Source: Litorimonas sp964414555 (GTDB lineage: Bacteria > Pseudomonadota > Alphaproteobacteria > Caulobacterales > Maricaulaceae). Taken from it: DNA of 50,432 nt. A program made the position numbers and the translations under genes. The notes beneath the pieces were generated by a model that was not told the DNA's origin, made no database searches, and saw only the letters and a program-made list of their open reading frames with translations. The DNA lies in contig CAYPWW010000014.1 of NCBI GenBank assembly GCA_964414555.1, forward strand, positions 1 through 50,432, read 5' to 3'. Below are positions 8,846 through 16,814 of the stretch, in pieces. Positions within the stretch are counted from its first letter, which is position 1; the number at the start of each line of letters is the position of its first letter.

Positions 8846-9175
8846 CTGCCCCGCTTACGCTCGAACCCTGACGACAAAACGACACAAGATATCGCGGAGG
8901 ACGCCTGCCGCCTCGATGTGTGGTTGTTCAGGACTCGTTTGCAGAAAAGCCGTGCAGGTGCAGCGCGTTTGATCGCGGGGGGCAAGGTCCGCCTGACACG
9001 CAACGGCCGCACGGAACGCACCCGAAAGCCGCATACGTTGATCCGGCCCGGGGACGGCGTGACCTTCATGCGTGGTACGGAATTACTCTCGGTTCGCATG
9101 GTCGGAGCGGGTACACGCCGCGGTCCAGCCCCAGAAGCGCAAGCCCTCTATGAGACATTGGACAGTTCGTCCTAG
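8846..9175 (+). CDS. S4-domain RNA-binding protein (Hsp15-like), non-canonical start
   Basis: An S4 domain is clear: RLDVWLFRTRLQKSR, then AARLIAGGKVRL and a closing RPGDGV turn, as in Hsp15-type proteins that bind structured RNA. Homology begins with the CRLD residues upstream of the only standard start, GTG at 8918. No ATG, GTG or TTG occurs in frame from 8813 to 8917. Candidates are ATC at 8840, overlapping the helicase stop as TAATC, or CTG at 8846, nine nt after an AAGGA. I list the CTG form; the exact start is uncertain. The tail (RRGPAPEAQALYETLD) matches the family. Confidence 0.8.
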   Translation: MPRLRSNPDDKTTQDIAEDACRLDVWLFRTRLQKSRAGAARLIAGGKVRLTRNGRTERTRKPHTLIRPGDGVTFMRGTELLSVRMVGAGTRRGPAPEAQALYETLDSSS

Positions 9176-9204
9176 TTGACAGTTTCGCGCGTCTCCGTCA
9201 CATC
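9176..9204 (+). promoter_or_regulatory. Predicted fdxA promoter
   Basis: A perfect TTGACA (9176-9181) begins right after the S4-gene stop. Read as the Caulobacter form, TTGACAG is followed after 14 nt by GTCACATC (9197-9204), which agrees with GCTANAWC at most positions. Confidence 0.5.
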
Positions 9205-9234
9205 GCGCATGAAGACCCAAAGGAACCCACCCAA

Positions 9235-9579
9235 ATGACCTATATCGTCAAGGACGAATGCATCAAATGCAAGTTCATGGACTGCGTCGAAGTCTGTCCC
9301 GTTGACTGCTTCTATGAGGGCGAGAACATGCTCGTCATCCATCCGGATGAGTGCATCGACTGCGGCGTGTGTGAGCCGGAATGTCCGGTCGATGCCATCG
9401 TACCCGACACGGAAGACGATCCGGACGGGAAATGGCTGGCGATCAACTCGAAATATGCCGAGCTCTGGCCCGTTATCACGGTGAAAAAAGAGCCACCCGC
9501 CGATCGCGAGACATACGAATCTGAAACCGGAAAGTTTGAGAAATATTTCAGCGAAAAAGCTGGCGCGGGCGACGTTTAG
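9235..9579 (+). CDS. fdxA: Seven-iron ferredoxin
   Basis: A 114-residue cytoplasmic electron carrier with one [3Fe-4S] and one [4Fe-4S] cluster. Cysteine motifs are visible in the first half: CIKCKFMDCVEVCP (residues 9-22) and CIDCGVCEPECP (40-51). The sequence between them, VDCFYEGENMLVIHPDE, is nearly invariant in alphaproteobacterial FdxA. The C-terminal 50 residues form the usual extension. It lies just upstream of carD, separated by a hairpin. The redox partner is unknown. Confidence 0.95.
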   Translation: MTYIVKDECIKCKFMDCVEVCPVDCFYEGENMLVIHPDECIDCGVCEPECPVDAIVPDTEDDPDGKWLAINSKYAELWPVITVKKEPPADRETYESETGKFEKYFSEKAGAGDV

Positions 9580-9665
9580 GCGCGCAAAGACGACCCTTTC
9601 GTAAGTTTCTCTTCCTCAGATTCGCATTTTGCCAAAAAATGTGATATGCATCTGTTAAATTTAGC

Positions 9666-9703
9666 AAAAGCGCGGCCCTGCTTCACCACGGGACCGCGCT
9701 TTT
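9666..9703 (+). terminator. Terminator-like hairpin between fdxA and carD
   Basis: AAAAGCGCGG-CCC and GGG-A-CCGCGCTTTT enclose a loop of about 10 nt, with the T-run forming the end of the 3' arm. It lies about 86 nt after fdxA and ends 34 nt before the carD ATG, so it is either the fdxA terminator or a leader structure of carD. Confidence 0.7.
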
Positions 9704-9737
9704 GATTTGGGCCTCATAGAGTAAAGGGACACGCATC

Positions 9738-10352
9738 ATGTCTGCCAAGAAACCGACGAAGAAAAAAACACCTGCGAAGAAATCGAACAAGCGCATTTTT
9801 AAAGTTGGACAGAATGTCGTCTATCCGGCGCATGGCGTCGGCATTGTGACATCCATTGATCAAGAACAGATCGCCGGATTTGATATCGAAGTTTACACCG
9901 TCCATTTCGAACAAGACAAAATGACCCTGCGCGTGCCAACGGCCAAAGCGGGAACGTCCGGCATGCGGGCGCTCTCTGACGAGCTGGTCCTGAAAGATAG
10001 CTTTACGACCCTAAAAGGCCGTGCGCGCATCAAACGTACCATGTGGTCGCGTCGGGCGCAGGAATATGAAGCCAAAATCAACTCTGGTGACCTGATTCTT
10101 GTCTCTGAAGTCGTGCGTGACTTGCACCGCACAGACGCACAACCCGAGCAATCTTACTCTGAGCGCCAGCTTTATGAGCGCGCGATTGACCGCATGGTCC
10201 GAGAAGTCGCCGCCATTCGCAAAACCTCTCGCGATGCAGCCTTTGATGATGTGTTAGACACGCTGACGAAGGCCCGCACCCGCCAAGCTGCGAAAGCCGC
10301 CAAAGAAGCGGAAGCGAAAAACGATGCCGAGGGCGACGAAGCCGCCGCATAA
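9738..10352 (+). CDS. carD: CarD/CdnL-type RNA polymerase-binding regulator
   Basis: 204 residues. CarD/CdnL proteins bind the RNA polymerase beta subunit and stabilise open complexes at housekeeping promoters. After a Lys/Pro-rich N-terminus of about 18 residues comes the Tudor-like RNAP-interacting domain: FKVGQNVVYPAHGVGIV, then LRVPTAKAGTSGMR. A helical C-terminal domain with RRAQEYEAKINSGD and a KAAKEAEAK tail follows. The start ATG at 9738 has AAAGGGA upstream. It is likely essential or growth-important, from family knowledge. Confidence 0.95.
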   Translation: MSAKKPTKKKTPAKKSNKRIFKVGQNVVYPAHGVGIVTSIDQEQIAGFDIEVYTVHFEQDKMTLRVPTAKAGTSGMRALSDELVLKDSFTTLKGRARIKRTMWSRRAQEYEAKINSGDLILVSEVVRDLHRTDAQPEQSYSERQLYERAIDRMVREVAAIRKTSRDAAFDDVLDTLTKARTRQAAKAAKEAEAKNDAEGDEAAA

Positions 10353-10484
10353 GCACTGACCGCAGAGATGAGCCGCGGTTAAATCGTCACATTTGGTGAT
10401 AATTTCGCTGTGGCATTCTCTTGACGAATAAGGGCTTTGACGTAACAAAGTTATAGGCTGGATGTACAATTTTAGAGGTGTAGC

Positions 10485-12086
10485 ATGAAACTCACGTTGA
10501 AAACCTGTCTTCTATCAGGTCTCGCAACAGGCCTTCTCGCAGCTTGCGGTGGGAGCAGTTCCTCGCCCACGCCCGTCGTGGTGGCACCTCCCCCTCCGCC
10601 GCCTGTTGTTACTGGTCCGGTTTTTCGGGCTGGTGTCTTTGACCCTGCCTCTGACTTTAAAGACAAATGTGAAAGCCCACGGGCCGGCACGGCGGATCAA
10701 TCCGGCTCGAGTCTGGAAGAGAAATTTTGGCTACGCTCTTGGACGAATGAAACCTACCTTTGGTATGATGAGGTGACAGATCGCGACCCGGGATCGATTT
10801 CGGACGTCTTGGCCTATTTCGAAACCCAAAAAACAGAAGCCACAACGGCATCTGGTGCCCCAAAAGACAGCTTTCACTTCTCGCAAGATACCGCAGATTA
10901 TGAAGCCAGCCGGAATGGCGAAGCCGTCTCTGGCTACGGTGCTGTGTTCCGTCTGCTCGCCTCTGCACCGCCGCGTGATATTCGTGTCGCCTATACGCAG
11001 GCCGACACGCCCGCTGGCGCGGCAGACGGCTTCCGTCGTGGGGACGTGATCCTAACGATCGACGGTGCCGATGCGATCGATGGCAACGAAGTGCAAACAC
11101 TCAATGATGGGCTTTTCCCACGCACAGCAGGTGAAACGCATGTCTTCACCGTGCGCGGAACCGACCAAGTCGAACGGACAGTCACAATCAACTCTGCCGA
11201 TGTTGTGCGTGATCCTGTGACCGATACCAATGTTGTCGACACGCCGACGGGCAAAGTTGGCTACATCCATTTCACGACCTTCTCACCCTTCAATTCTGAA
11301 GAAGCCATCGTGGATGCGATGGTCGAAATGGATGATGCTGGGGTTGATGATCTTGTCCTAGATCTGCGCTACAATGGTGGGGGCCTACTCGCCGTTGCCG
11401 CACAGACAGGCTATATGATCGCAGGTGATGATCGCACGAGCGGTAAGACCTTTGACCGCCTGACATTCTCTGACAAAAACCCAACGATCAACCCTGTGAC
11501 AGGGCGCGCTTTGACGCCCACACCTTTTTATTCGACAGGTTTGAACTTCACGGTCAACACGTCTGTCCAACTCCCCGAACTTGATCTGGATACGGTCTAT
11601 ATCCTGACGACCTCTGGCACATGTTCTGCGTCGGAAGCCGTCATCAACGGCCTTCGCGGTGTGGACGTAAATGTCGTCCTGATCGGCAGCACGACCTGCG
11701 GCAAGCCTTACGGGTTCTACCCAACCGATAACTGTGGCGAGACGTTTTTCACGATTCAGTTCCGCGGCGCGAATGACAAAGGCTTTGGCGACTATGCAGA
11801 TGGCTTCCAGCCAGAAGGCGCCGGCAATGGCTTTGGCGTAACGACACCCGGGTGTCCCGTTTCGGATGACTTTACAGGCGTTTTAGGTGATGCGGATGAG
11901 CCATTGTTTGCTGCGGCGCTGCAATATCGTGAGGATGGTACCTGCCCGACGACGACTGTCGCGAAAGCTGATGCCCAGACAAATGTCGATCTTTGGCCGG
12001 ATAATCCTGCCGACCTTCGCAACGACCCGCGTATTGCACTGCAAGAGTTCCTCGCGACGAGCCGGATCGACGGGCTAGCCCGATGA
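10485..12086 (+). CDS. S41-family (C-terminal processing) protease lipoprotein
   Basis: 533 residues. The lipobox LLAAC gives a lipidated C21, followed by a Ser/Pro-rich linker with a run of prolines (35-40). A PDZ-like region (about 150-240, with GDVILTIDG) precedes the S41 core. Expected catalytic residues are S381 in CSASEA and K407 in CGKPYG, 26 residues apart as against 25 in Prc. Several added cysteines suggest disulfides in the periplasm. Two TTGACG hexamers (10421 and 10437) lie upstream; I cannot say which is used. It overlaps the next gene by 4 nt, so the two are translationally coupled. Confidence 0.9.
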   Translation: MKLTLKTCLLSGLATGLLAACGGSSSSPTPVVVAPPPPPPVVTGPVFRAGVFDPASDFKDKCESPRAGTADQSGSSLEEKFWLRSWTNETYLWYDEVTDRDPGSISDVLAYFETQKTEATTASGAPKDSFHFSQDTADYEASRNGEAVSGYGAVFRLLASAPPRDIRVAYTQADTPAGAADGFRRGDVILTIDGADAIDGNEVQTLNDGLFPRTAGETHVFTVRGTDQVERTVTINSADVVRDPVTDTNVVDTPTGKVGYIHFTTFSPFNSEEAIVDAMVEMDDAGVDDLVLDLRYNGGGLLAVAAQTGYMIAGDDRTSGKTFDRLTFSDKNPTINPVTGRALTPTPFYSTGLNFTVNTSVQLPELDLDTVYILTTSGTCSASEAVINGLRGVDVNVVLIGSTTCGKPYGFYPTDNCGETFFTIQFRGANDKGFGDYADGFQPEGAGNGFGVTTPGCPVSDDFTGVLGDADEPLFAAALQYREDGTCPTTTVAKADAQTNVDLWPDNPADLRNDPRIALQEFLATSRIDGLAR

Positions 12087-12442
12087 TGCGATTATTCGCC
12101 GTCGCAGCTCTCGCGACACTGGGCGGCATAACAGGTTGCGCTACCACCAGCGAACCGACGCCCGCGCGTTTGGTCGTCGAACCGGATGGAGCGAAAGCTG
12201 ACATGATCTCTGCGGCGGTTCGCAAATCGATGGGCCGCAATGATCTCTCCTTTGAGCCAGCACGACTGGCCTATGGGTCAGAGTTAATTGTCCGCCCGGT
12301 TGCCGTGGAAGGTGTTACCGACCGCGTGCCCGGCACACCCACGCGCCTTGTCCTCATGATGGATAAGACGTCGTGCTGGTTGTCCGGACCAGAGGATATG
12401 CGCATTGACCTGCCCGACATGGCTTGCCGGGCTGAGCGCTAA
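12083..12442 (+). CDS. Small lipoprotein, unknown function
   Basis: 119 residues. The signal sequence ends in a lipobox-like ITGC (C19). The mature chain has two further cysteines (in TSCWLSG and DMACRAE) that could pair. I do not recognise a domain. It starts inside the S41 protease stop codon (ATGA overlap; a second ATG is three bases later). It is therefore co-translated with the protease and may serve as a partner or substrate-binding accessory; this is inference only. The stop lies 6 nt from a convergent gene. Confidence 0.75.
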   Translation: MMRLFAVAALATLGGITGCATTSEPTPARLVVEPDGAKADMISAAVRKSMGRNDLSFEPARLAYGSELIVRPVAVEGVTDRVPGTPTRLVLMMDKTSCWLSGPEDMRIDLPDMACRAER

Positions 12443-12448
12443 ACCCGT

Positions 12449-13309
12449 CTAGCTGAGAATTTCGAGGCGGCCCGGATGATCCATCCAGATCATCGGGCCG
12501 TTGATCATTTCGACCCACCCGCGCGCGCGCACTCTCGCACCCGTCAGGTTGAGAAGATCTAATTCGGCAAAACGCTTCACATTTTTCTTTGCAATCGCAA
12601 CGGTGAAGTCAGTCTTATAATCCGCCCCGAAATTCAGATAGACGCGCCCCCGCACATCCGCGACGGATGTCACGATGCCTTCTACAATTTGCAGGCTATC
12701 GACATATTGCGCCAGCGGGTCAGGATCCGGTGTGCGAATAGCGTAGAAATCATCTGACCAAATGCCGCGCGAGCGGTCGCGGGCCTCGCCTTCGGCAGCA
12801 TAGAGCGCGGCCATGTCGGCCGTCTCCCCTCGCCAGCTATAGACGCGGGCCAGACCCAGCCGGACCAACTCTTGCTGTACCCATAAATCCGGCTTTCCAT
12901 CCGGCGAAAGCGTATGCACTTGCGCCACCGCGCGCGCGAAACGATCGCGACGCGTTTTGCCATAAGATAGCTGCAGGGGGCGGCCTTTGATCAAGCCAGT
13001 CAAACCGGCTTGGGCTTCTGCTGCAAAGGGCCAAGCCTGCCCGCGATAGCTGTCGGCGCGTCTTTGGGTGCGCGGGGCTTGGATAGCAGAGAGACGAACG
13101 CCGAGTTCAGAGCCATCTTTCAACGCAAGAACAAAGCTATCACCGTCGATAATCCGCCGCGCGGATCCGCGCTCGCCTCGCACGAGTTTCGGCACGTCTG
13201 GAAGTTTGGTGTTCGCCAGAAGAAACGGCGTAGACAAGCCGAGCGCCAGTGTCGTCCGGCGCGAAACCCGACCAAAACTGTCACTCTTTTGCGGATGCCC
13301 ATTGCCCAT
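12449..13309 (-). CDS. Exported SNase-like (thermonuclease-fold) protein
   Basis: 286 residues. An SRRTTLALG stretch near residues 16-24 followed by a hydrophobic run suggests Tat or Sec export. The SNase-like OB-fold starts about residue 45: IDGDSFVL (54-61) supplies the Asp equivalent to nuclease D21, and VRL gives R72 for R35. The next conserved pair is changed: IQAPR places Gln77 and Arg80 where the catalytic D40 and E43 normally are. R126 may replace R87. Nuclease activity is doubtful; a binding role is possible. A C-terminal extension of about 100 residues follows the domain. Confidence 0.8.
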   Translation of the reverse strand: MGNGHPQKSDSFGRVSRRTTLALGLSTPFLLANTKLPDVPKLVRGERGSARRIIDGDSFVLALKDGSELGVRLSAIQAPRTQRRADSYRGQAWPFAAEAQAGLTGLIKGRPLQLSYGKTRRDRFARAVAQVHTLSPDGKPDLWVQQELVRLGLARVYSWRGETADMAALYAAEGEARDRSRGIWSDDFYAIRTPDPDPLAQYVDSLQIVEGIVTSVADVRGRVYLNFGADYKTDFTVAIAKKNVKRFAELDLLNLTGARVRARGWVEMINGPMIWMDHPGRLEILS

Positions 13310-13363
13310 GTCTCGAACATGACAGAAAAGAAGAGAGCCGTCGAATCACGCCAAGAGGCCCAT

Positions 13364-14002
13364 ATGACAACGCCCATTGATCTCTACTGGTCCTTCCGCT
13401 CGCCCTATTCCTATTTGGCCTTGGCGCAAATCAACGACATCGCCGCGCGTCGTGATGTGAGTTTCAATCTTCGCGTCGTTCACCCTTTGGCGATCCGTGA
13501 TCCGAAATTCTTTGACAGTCGCGGGCTGCCTTGGATGGGATATGTCATGCGCGACATCGTGCGCTTGGCCCAGATGACGGGCCAGCCCATGGCGATGCCC
13601 AACCCCGATCCCATTGTGCAGGACATAGCCACGGCTAGAATTGCGAAAGATCAGCCTTATATTTTTCGCTTGTCCCGCCTTGGTATTCTCGCCGCAGAAG
13701 CTGGCGTTGGACTGCCTTTTATAACAACGGCCAGTCGTCTGATTTGGGGTGGTGAAGCTTGGACAGAAGGCGATCATCTGGCGCAAGCCATGGCAGAGAT
13801 CGGGATAGACCTGCCCGCCTTGGACGCCGCCATCTCTGGACGTGAAGCCGAGCTCGACGCGCGCCTTCACGAAAATGATCAAGCCCTGCGCAAAGCCGGA
13901 CATTGGGGTGTCCCGACCTGCGTTGTCGCGGGCGAGCCCTTCTTTGGGATGGACCGTTTGGACGTGTTGGAATGGCGTCTGGACCAAATGGACGTCGGCT
14001 AA
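13364..14002 (+). CDS. DsbA-family / 2-hydroxychromene-2-carboxylate isomerase-like protein
   Basis: 212 residues of thioredoxin-like fold. The start DLYWSFRSPYSYLAL has the SPYSY segment typical of the NahD/kappa-GST branch in place of a CxxC, so it is not a disulfide oxidase. A late cis-Pro loop GVPTCVV and GEPFFGMDRL close the domain. It may act in glutathione-dependent aromatic or xenobiotic chemistry; the substrate is unknown. The ATG at 13364 has AAGAGG upstream; an in-frame ATG at 13319 is less likely. Its stop codon is only 4 nt from the 3' end of a convergent tRNA. Confidence 0.85.
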   Translation: MTTPIDLYWSFRSPYSYLALAQINDIAARRDVSFNLRVVHPLAIRDPKFFDSRGLPWMGYVMRDIVRLAQMTGQPMAMPNPDPIVQDIATARIAKDQPYIFRLSRLGILAAEAGVGLPFITTASRLIWGGEAWTEGDHLAQAMAEIGIDLPALDAAISGREAELDARLHENDQALRKAGHWGVPTCVVAGEPFFGMDRLDVLEWRLDQMDVG

Positions 14003-14006
14003 ACGG

Positions 14007-14080
14007 CGATCCCGGGTGGATTCGAACCACCGGCCTCCAGATTAGGAATCTGATGCTCTATCCGACTGAGCTACGGGACC
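14007..14080 (-). tRNA. tRNA-Arg (anticodon CCT)
   Basis: The minus strand folds into a full cloverleaf of 74 nt. The acceptor stem is GGTCCCG with CGGGATC and discriminator G. The anticodon stem TCAGA/TCTGG encloses the loop TTCCTAA, and the T arm is GGTGG-TTCGAAT-CCACC. Anticodon CCT reads AGG. The CCA end is not encoded; CCG follows instead. Its 5' end is 11 nt past the cytochrome b561 stop on the same strand. Confidence 0.95.
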
Positions 14081-14091
14081 CTTGGCTTGGC

Positions 14092-14664
14092 TTATCTTCG
14101 CCTGAGGGACGGGATCATCCGTGCGAGGACATTGTCCTTCTCAACGAAATGATGCTTCAGCGCGCCACCCACATGCAGCAAAAGTAGGCCAAAGATGAGA
14201 TAGCCCCCGATCTCATGCGCGCGTTTAAACCGTGCCTCAACCGCGTCGCCCACAGGCACGCCGGGCAGATCCGGCAGTGGGATTAGATAGAAAAGCTCAT
14301 TCTCAATCGGTAGGCGAGACGCGCTTGTCATCGCCCAACCCAATAATGGCATACCGATCATCAGGGCGTAAAAACCGACATGGGTCAGCTTGGCGGCGAA
14401 AACCTCCCAGCCTTTCATGCCGGATGGCAAAGGCGGCGGCGGATGGCCCAAACGCCACGCCAGCCGGAGGAGTGACAAGACCAAGACCGTGATGCCGAAA
14501 CTCTTATGCCATTGATAAATGGCGAAACGATTGGGCATCCATTCTTTTGTCATCAAGACGCCGAAAACCATCAACGCAATAATCGTCAGGGCAATCGCCC
14601 AATGCAGGGCGATAGCCACGCGCGTATAGGCCGAGCGGTCATTGGCTGGTATCGGGCGCCCCAT
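14092..14664 (-). CDS. Cytochrome b561-type membrane protein
   Basis: 190 residues with four hydrophobic segments (about 15-38, 52-70, 95-115, 150-170), the layout of the prokaryotic b561 family that moves electrons from quinol. Likely heme-ligating histidines are those in ALHWAIA, QWHKSFG, LTHVGFY and LLLLHVGG. It begins 6 nt after the yceI stop codon. A b561-YceI pair is common in proteobacteria, and YceI-like proteins can bind isoprenoids, so quinone handling is plausible. A tRNA gene follows directly. Confidence 0.9.
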   Translation of the reverse strand: MGRPIPANDRSAYTRVAIALHWAIALTIIALMVFGVLMTKEWMPNRFAIYQWHKSFGITVLVLSLLRLAWRLGHPPPPLPSGMKGWEVFAAKLTHVGFYALMIGMPLLGWAMTSASRLPIENELFYLIPLPDLPGVPVGDAVEARFKRAHEIGGYLIFGLLLLHVGGALKHHFVEKDNVLARMIPSLRRR

Positions 14665-14670
14665 CGGACT

Positions 14671-15318
14671 CTAGTCTTCCTTTTGGAATTCGACTTCGAT
14701 CACAATTTCGATGTCATCCGCGGAAGGCGAATATTTATCGACGTTGAAATCAGAGCGTTTCAGCGACCCTGTCGCCGAGACCCCGAACATGTCTTTCCCG
14801 TTCCGGAAATGCTGCCCGACCTTGTTGATCGTACCCGTCAGAGTGAAAGGCCGCGTGACATCCTTGATCGTCAGATTTCCGGTGACAGTCCCGTGGCCGC
14901 TCGCGAGCTGTTCGACATTCGTCGAAACGAAGGTGACTTCGGGGTAGTTCTCGACATCAAAGAAGCCTTCTTTTTTGATGTGATCATCCCAAGCCGGCAC
15001 ACCCGTGTCGATATCGGCGGTTGGCAGGCGGACGGTTAGGGTCGAGTTCTCAGGGTTTTCATTGTCAAAAACGACCGTGGCATCCGTCGTGCCCCAACGG
15101 ATGATCGGACGTGAGTAATCCTGATGCCAATATTGAAACGCGACATAGGCGTGGCCTTGTTCGGATTTATAGGTCCCAGACGGCAGAGCCGAGAGATCAG
15201 CGCCCACGGCTTTCTCGGCCATAGCAGGCGCGGCTTCAGCCGTATTTGCAGCAGGACTGCAAGCGGATAGCAAGAGCGCTGTCGTGGCCAGCAGGGTAGT
15301 CGGGGCAGATTTCATCAT
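14671..15318 (-). CDS. YceI-family lipoprotein
   Basis: 215 residues. LLLSAC gives lipidated C20, followed by an Ala/Glu linker (AANTAEAA). The YceI lipocalin-like beta-barrel follows, with recognisable VRLPTADIDTG, a KEGFFDVENYPEVTF stretch, GNLTIKDVTRPF and GTINK. The family binds long isoprenoid or amphipathic ligands in the periplasm. It is the first gene of a minus-strand unit with cytochrome b561. The linker closely resembles that of the metallo-beta-lactamase-fold lipoprotein at 24.4-25.3 kb. Confidence 0.92.
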   Translation of the reverse strand: MMKSAPTTLLATTALLLSACSPAANTAEAAPAMAEKAVGADLSALPSGTYKSEQGHAYVAFQYWHQDYSRPIIRWGTTDATVVFDNENPENSTLTVRLPTADIDTGVPAWDDHIKKEGFFDVENYPEVTFVSTNVEQLASGHGTVTGNLTIKDVTRPFTLTGTINKVGQHFRNGKDMFGVSATGSLKRSDFNVDKYSPSADDIEIVIEVEFQKED

Positions 15319-15354
15319 AATACTCTCCGTTTTCTTTTCATACGACCCTAAGGC

Positions 15355-16701
15355 TCATTGCGGCTTTTGAAAACTCACATTCTTTTGTTCAAACGCCGTC
15401 CAATCGTCGTCTTCGGCGATGGGCTGCCAAATTTCACCGATCTCTTCATAGAGGAGCGAGCTCAGCGGCGCGCGGGGCTCAGAAGCGTTTTCGACGTCGA
15501 TGGTCTTCAGCGCGTCAAACCAGACATCAAACGCTGGCCCCGCATAGGGATCCCGACGATTATCTTCCGCGCGGCTCGCGCCGCCTTTCCAGTCGTGCCA
15601 AAATTGTGGCCATGCCACGCGGGTTTCTCGCAGGTAGGTGAAGGTCGTATGGACGAATTCCGTATCTCGCTCTGCATCGCCGGAGCTCAGCCCTAAACGT
15701 CTGAAAACATGCTGGTTTAACGCAGCCTGATAATGATCCGGATATGTCTCTAGCGCAGCAATGAGCGGCGCATCCTCGCAGATCAGCGACAGGCTCTGCG
15801 CCAGCTGGGCCAAGTTCCAGCCCATCGCATCGGGTTGGCGCGCAAAAGCATATAGCCCGTTATGATCGAAGTAGGCGGCCGTAAAACCGGGGTCGAGCGT
15901 GGGCAGAAACCGATAGGGACCATAGTCGAAACTCTCGCCCGTGATATTCATATTATCTGTGTTCATCACACCGTGAACGAACCCCGCCGCCATCCAAGAG
16001 GCAACCGTATCTGCGCTGGCTTTCACGACGGCGGCGAACATCTCTGCGGCTGAATCCGCGTCCGGATAAAAATGCCGGATGCAATACTCCACCAGTTGTT
16101 CCAGATTTTCCCGCGCGCCAAAAAACGCCTGCCGTTGAAATGTGCCAAAGCGGATATGGCTATGCGAGAGGCGGGTCAGCACGGCGGCGCGCGTCGGCGA
16201 AGGTTCGTCGTGACGCGTCAGGGCTTCATCTGTTTCGATCAGCGCAAGTGCGCGCGACGTGTTTACCCCCATGGCCGCGAGATAATTCGCGGCGAGAACT
16301 TCGCGCACACCGCCCAGCAATGTCAGCCGGCCATCCCCTTGGCGGGACCACGGCGTCTTGCCAGATCCTTTCGTGCCAAAGTCGAGCAGACGCCCGTCCT
16401 GCTCGCATTGCGCAAACAGAAAGCCCCGACCATCGCCAAGATCGGGATTATAATGCCGAAATTGGTGCCCATGATAGCGCAGGGCCAACGGCTCTGGCAG
16501 GCTGTCTGGCAGCGGTTCAAATCGTAGGAAATGCGCAATAATCTCGTCATGCGTCAAATTAAGACCCAGCGTTTTCGCGAGATTGTCATCAAAATACCGC
16601 GTGGCGACGAGATTAAATTCAGCTGGCTCGACCGGATCATAAAAGGCGTCGCCCAGAGCATAGATGGCTGTGGAGCCTTGGAATGTCTTTGCTGACGTCA
16701 T
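15355..16701 (-). CDS. selO: Protein adenylyltransferase SelO (YdiU family)
   Basis: 448 residues, slightly short of the 478 of E. coli. This pseudokinase transfers AMP to protein Ser/Thr/Tyr residues in redox stress. Hallmarks are RYHGHQF and an NPDLGDGRG segment, GTKGSGKTPWSR, the LTRLSHSHIRFGTF block, and MNTDNMNITGESFDYGP with the metal-binding Asn/Asp. The ATG at 16701 is chosen because the upstream frame lacks family similarity. It ends in an ordinary TGA. A promoter-like pair lies 38-66 nt upstream, divergent from ubiB. Confidence 0.92.
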   Translation of the reverse strand: MTSAKTFQGSTAIYALGDAFYDPVEPAEFNLVATRYFDDNLAKTLGLNLTHDEIIAHFLRFEPLPDSLPEPLALRYHGHQFRHYNPDLGDGRGFLFAQCEQDGRLLDFGTKGSGKTPWSRQGDGRLTLLGGVREVLAANYLAAMGVNTSRALALIETDEALTRHDEPSPTRAAVLTRLSHSHIRFGTFQRQAFFGARENLEQLVEYCIRHFYPDADSAAEMFAAVVKASADTVASWMAAGFVHGVMNTDNMNITGESFDYGPYRFLPTLDPGFTAAYFDHNGLYAFARQPDAMGWNLAQLAQSLSLICEDAPLIAALETYPDHYQAALNQHVFRRLGLSSGDAERDTEFVHTTFTYLRETRVAWPQFWHDWKGGASRAEDNRRDPYAGPAFDVWFDALKTIDVENASEPRAPLSSLLYEEIGEIWQPIAEDDDWTAFEQKNVSFQKPQ

Positions 16702-16738
16702 GGCCGCGTTACACCACCGCGTCGCGCCGCCCGCAAGC

Positions 16739-16767
16739 GATAAGGCCCTCTGTTGCAAAGCTGCCAA
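16739..16767 (-). promoter_or_regulatory. Predicted selO promoter
   Basis: On the minus strand TTGGCAG (16767-16761) is followed after 14 nt by GCCTTATC (16746-16739), close to the Caulobacter-type TTGACGS/GCTANAWC form. It lies 37 nt before the selO ATG. Confidence 0.4.
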
Positions 16768-16814
16768 GCGTAATTGTCGCTATACGGCCCGCCTTACGCT
16801 CCATATAAGGCCTC

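Noticed and set aside
14007..14080. tRNA-Arg as a possible integration site
   Set aside because: I see no integrase, no duplicated tRNA 3' end and no shift to foreign genes on either side.
15355..15400. Possible selenocysteine at the SelO TGA
   Set aside because: No SECIS-like hairpin or continuing homologous frame is visible; bacterial SelO normally ends without Sec.
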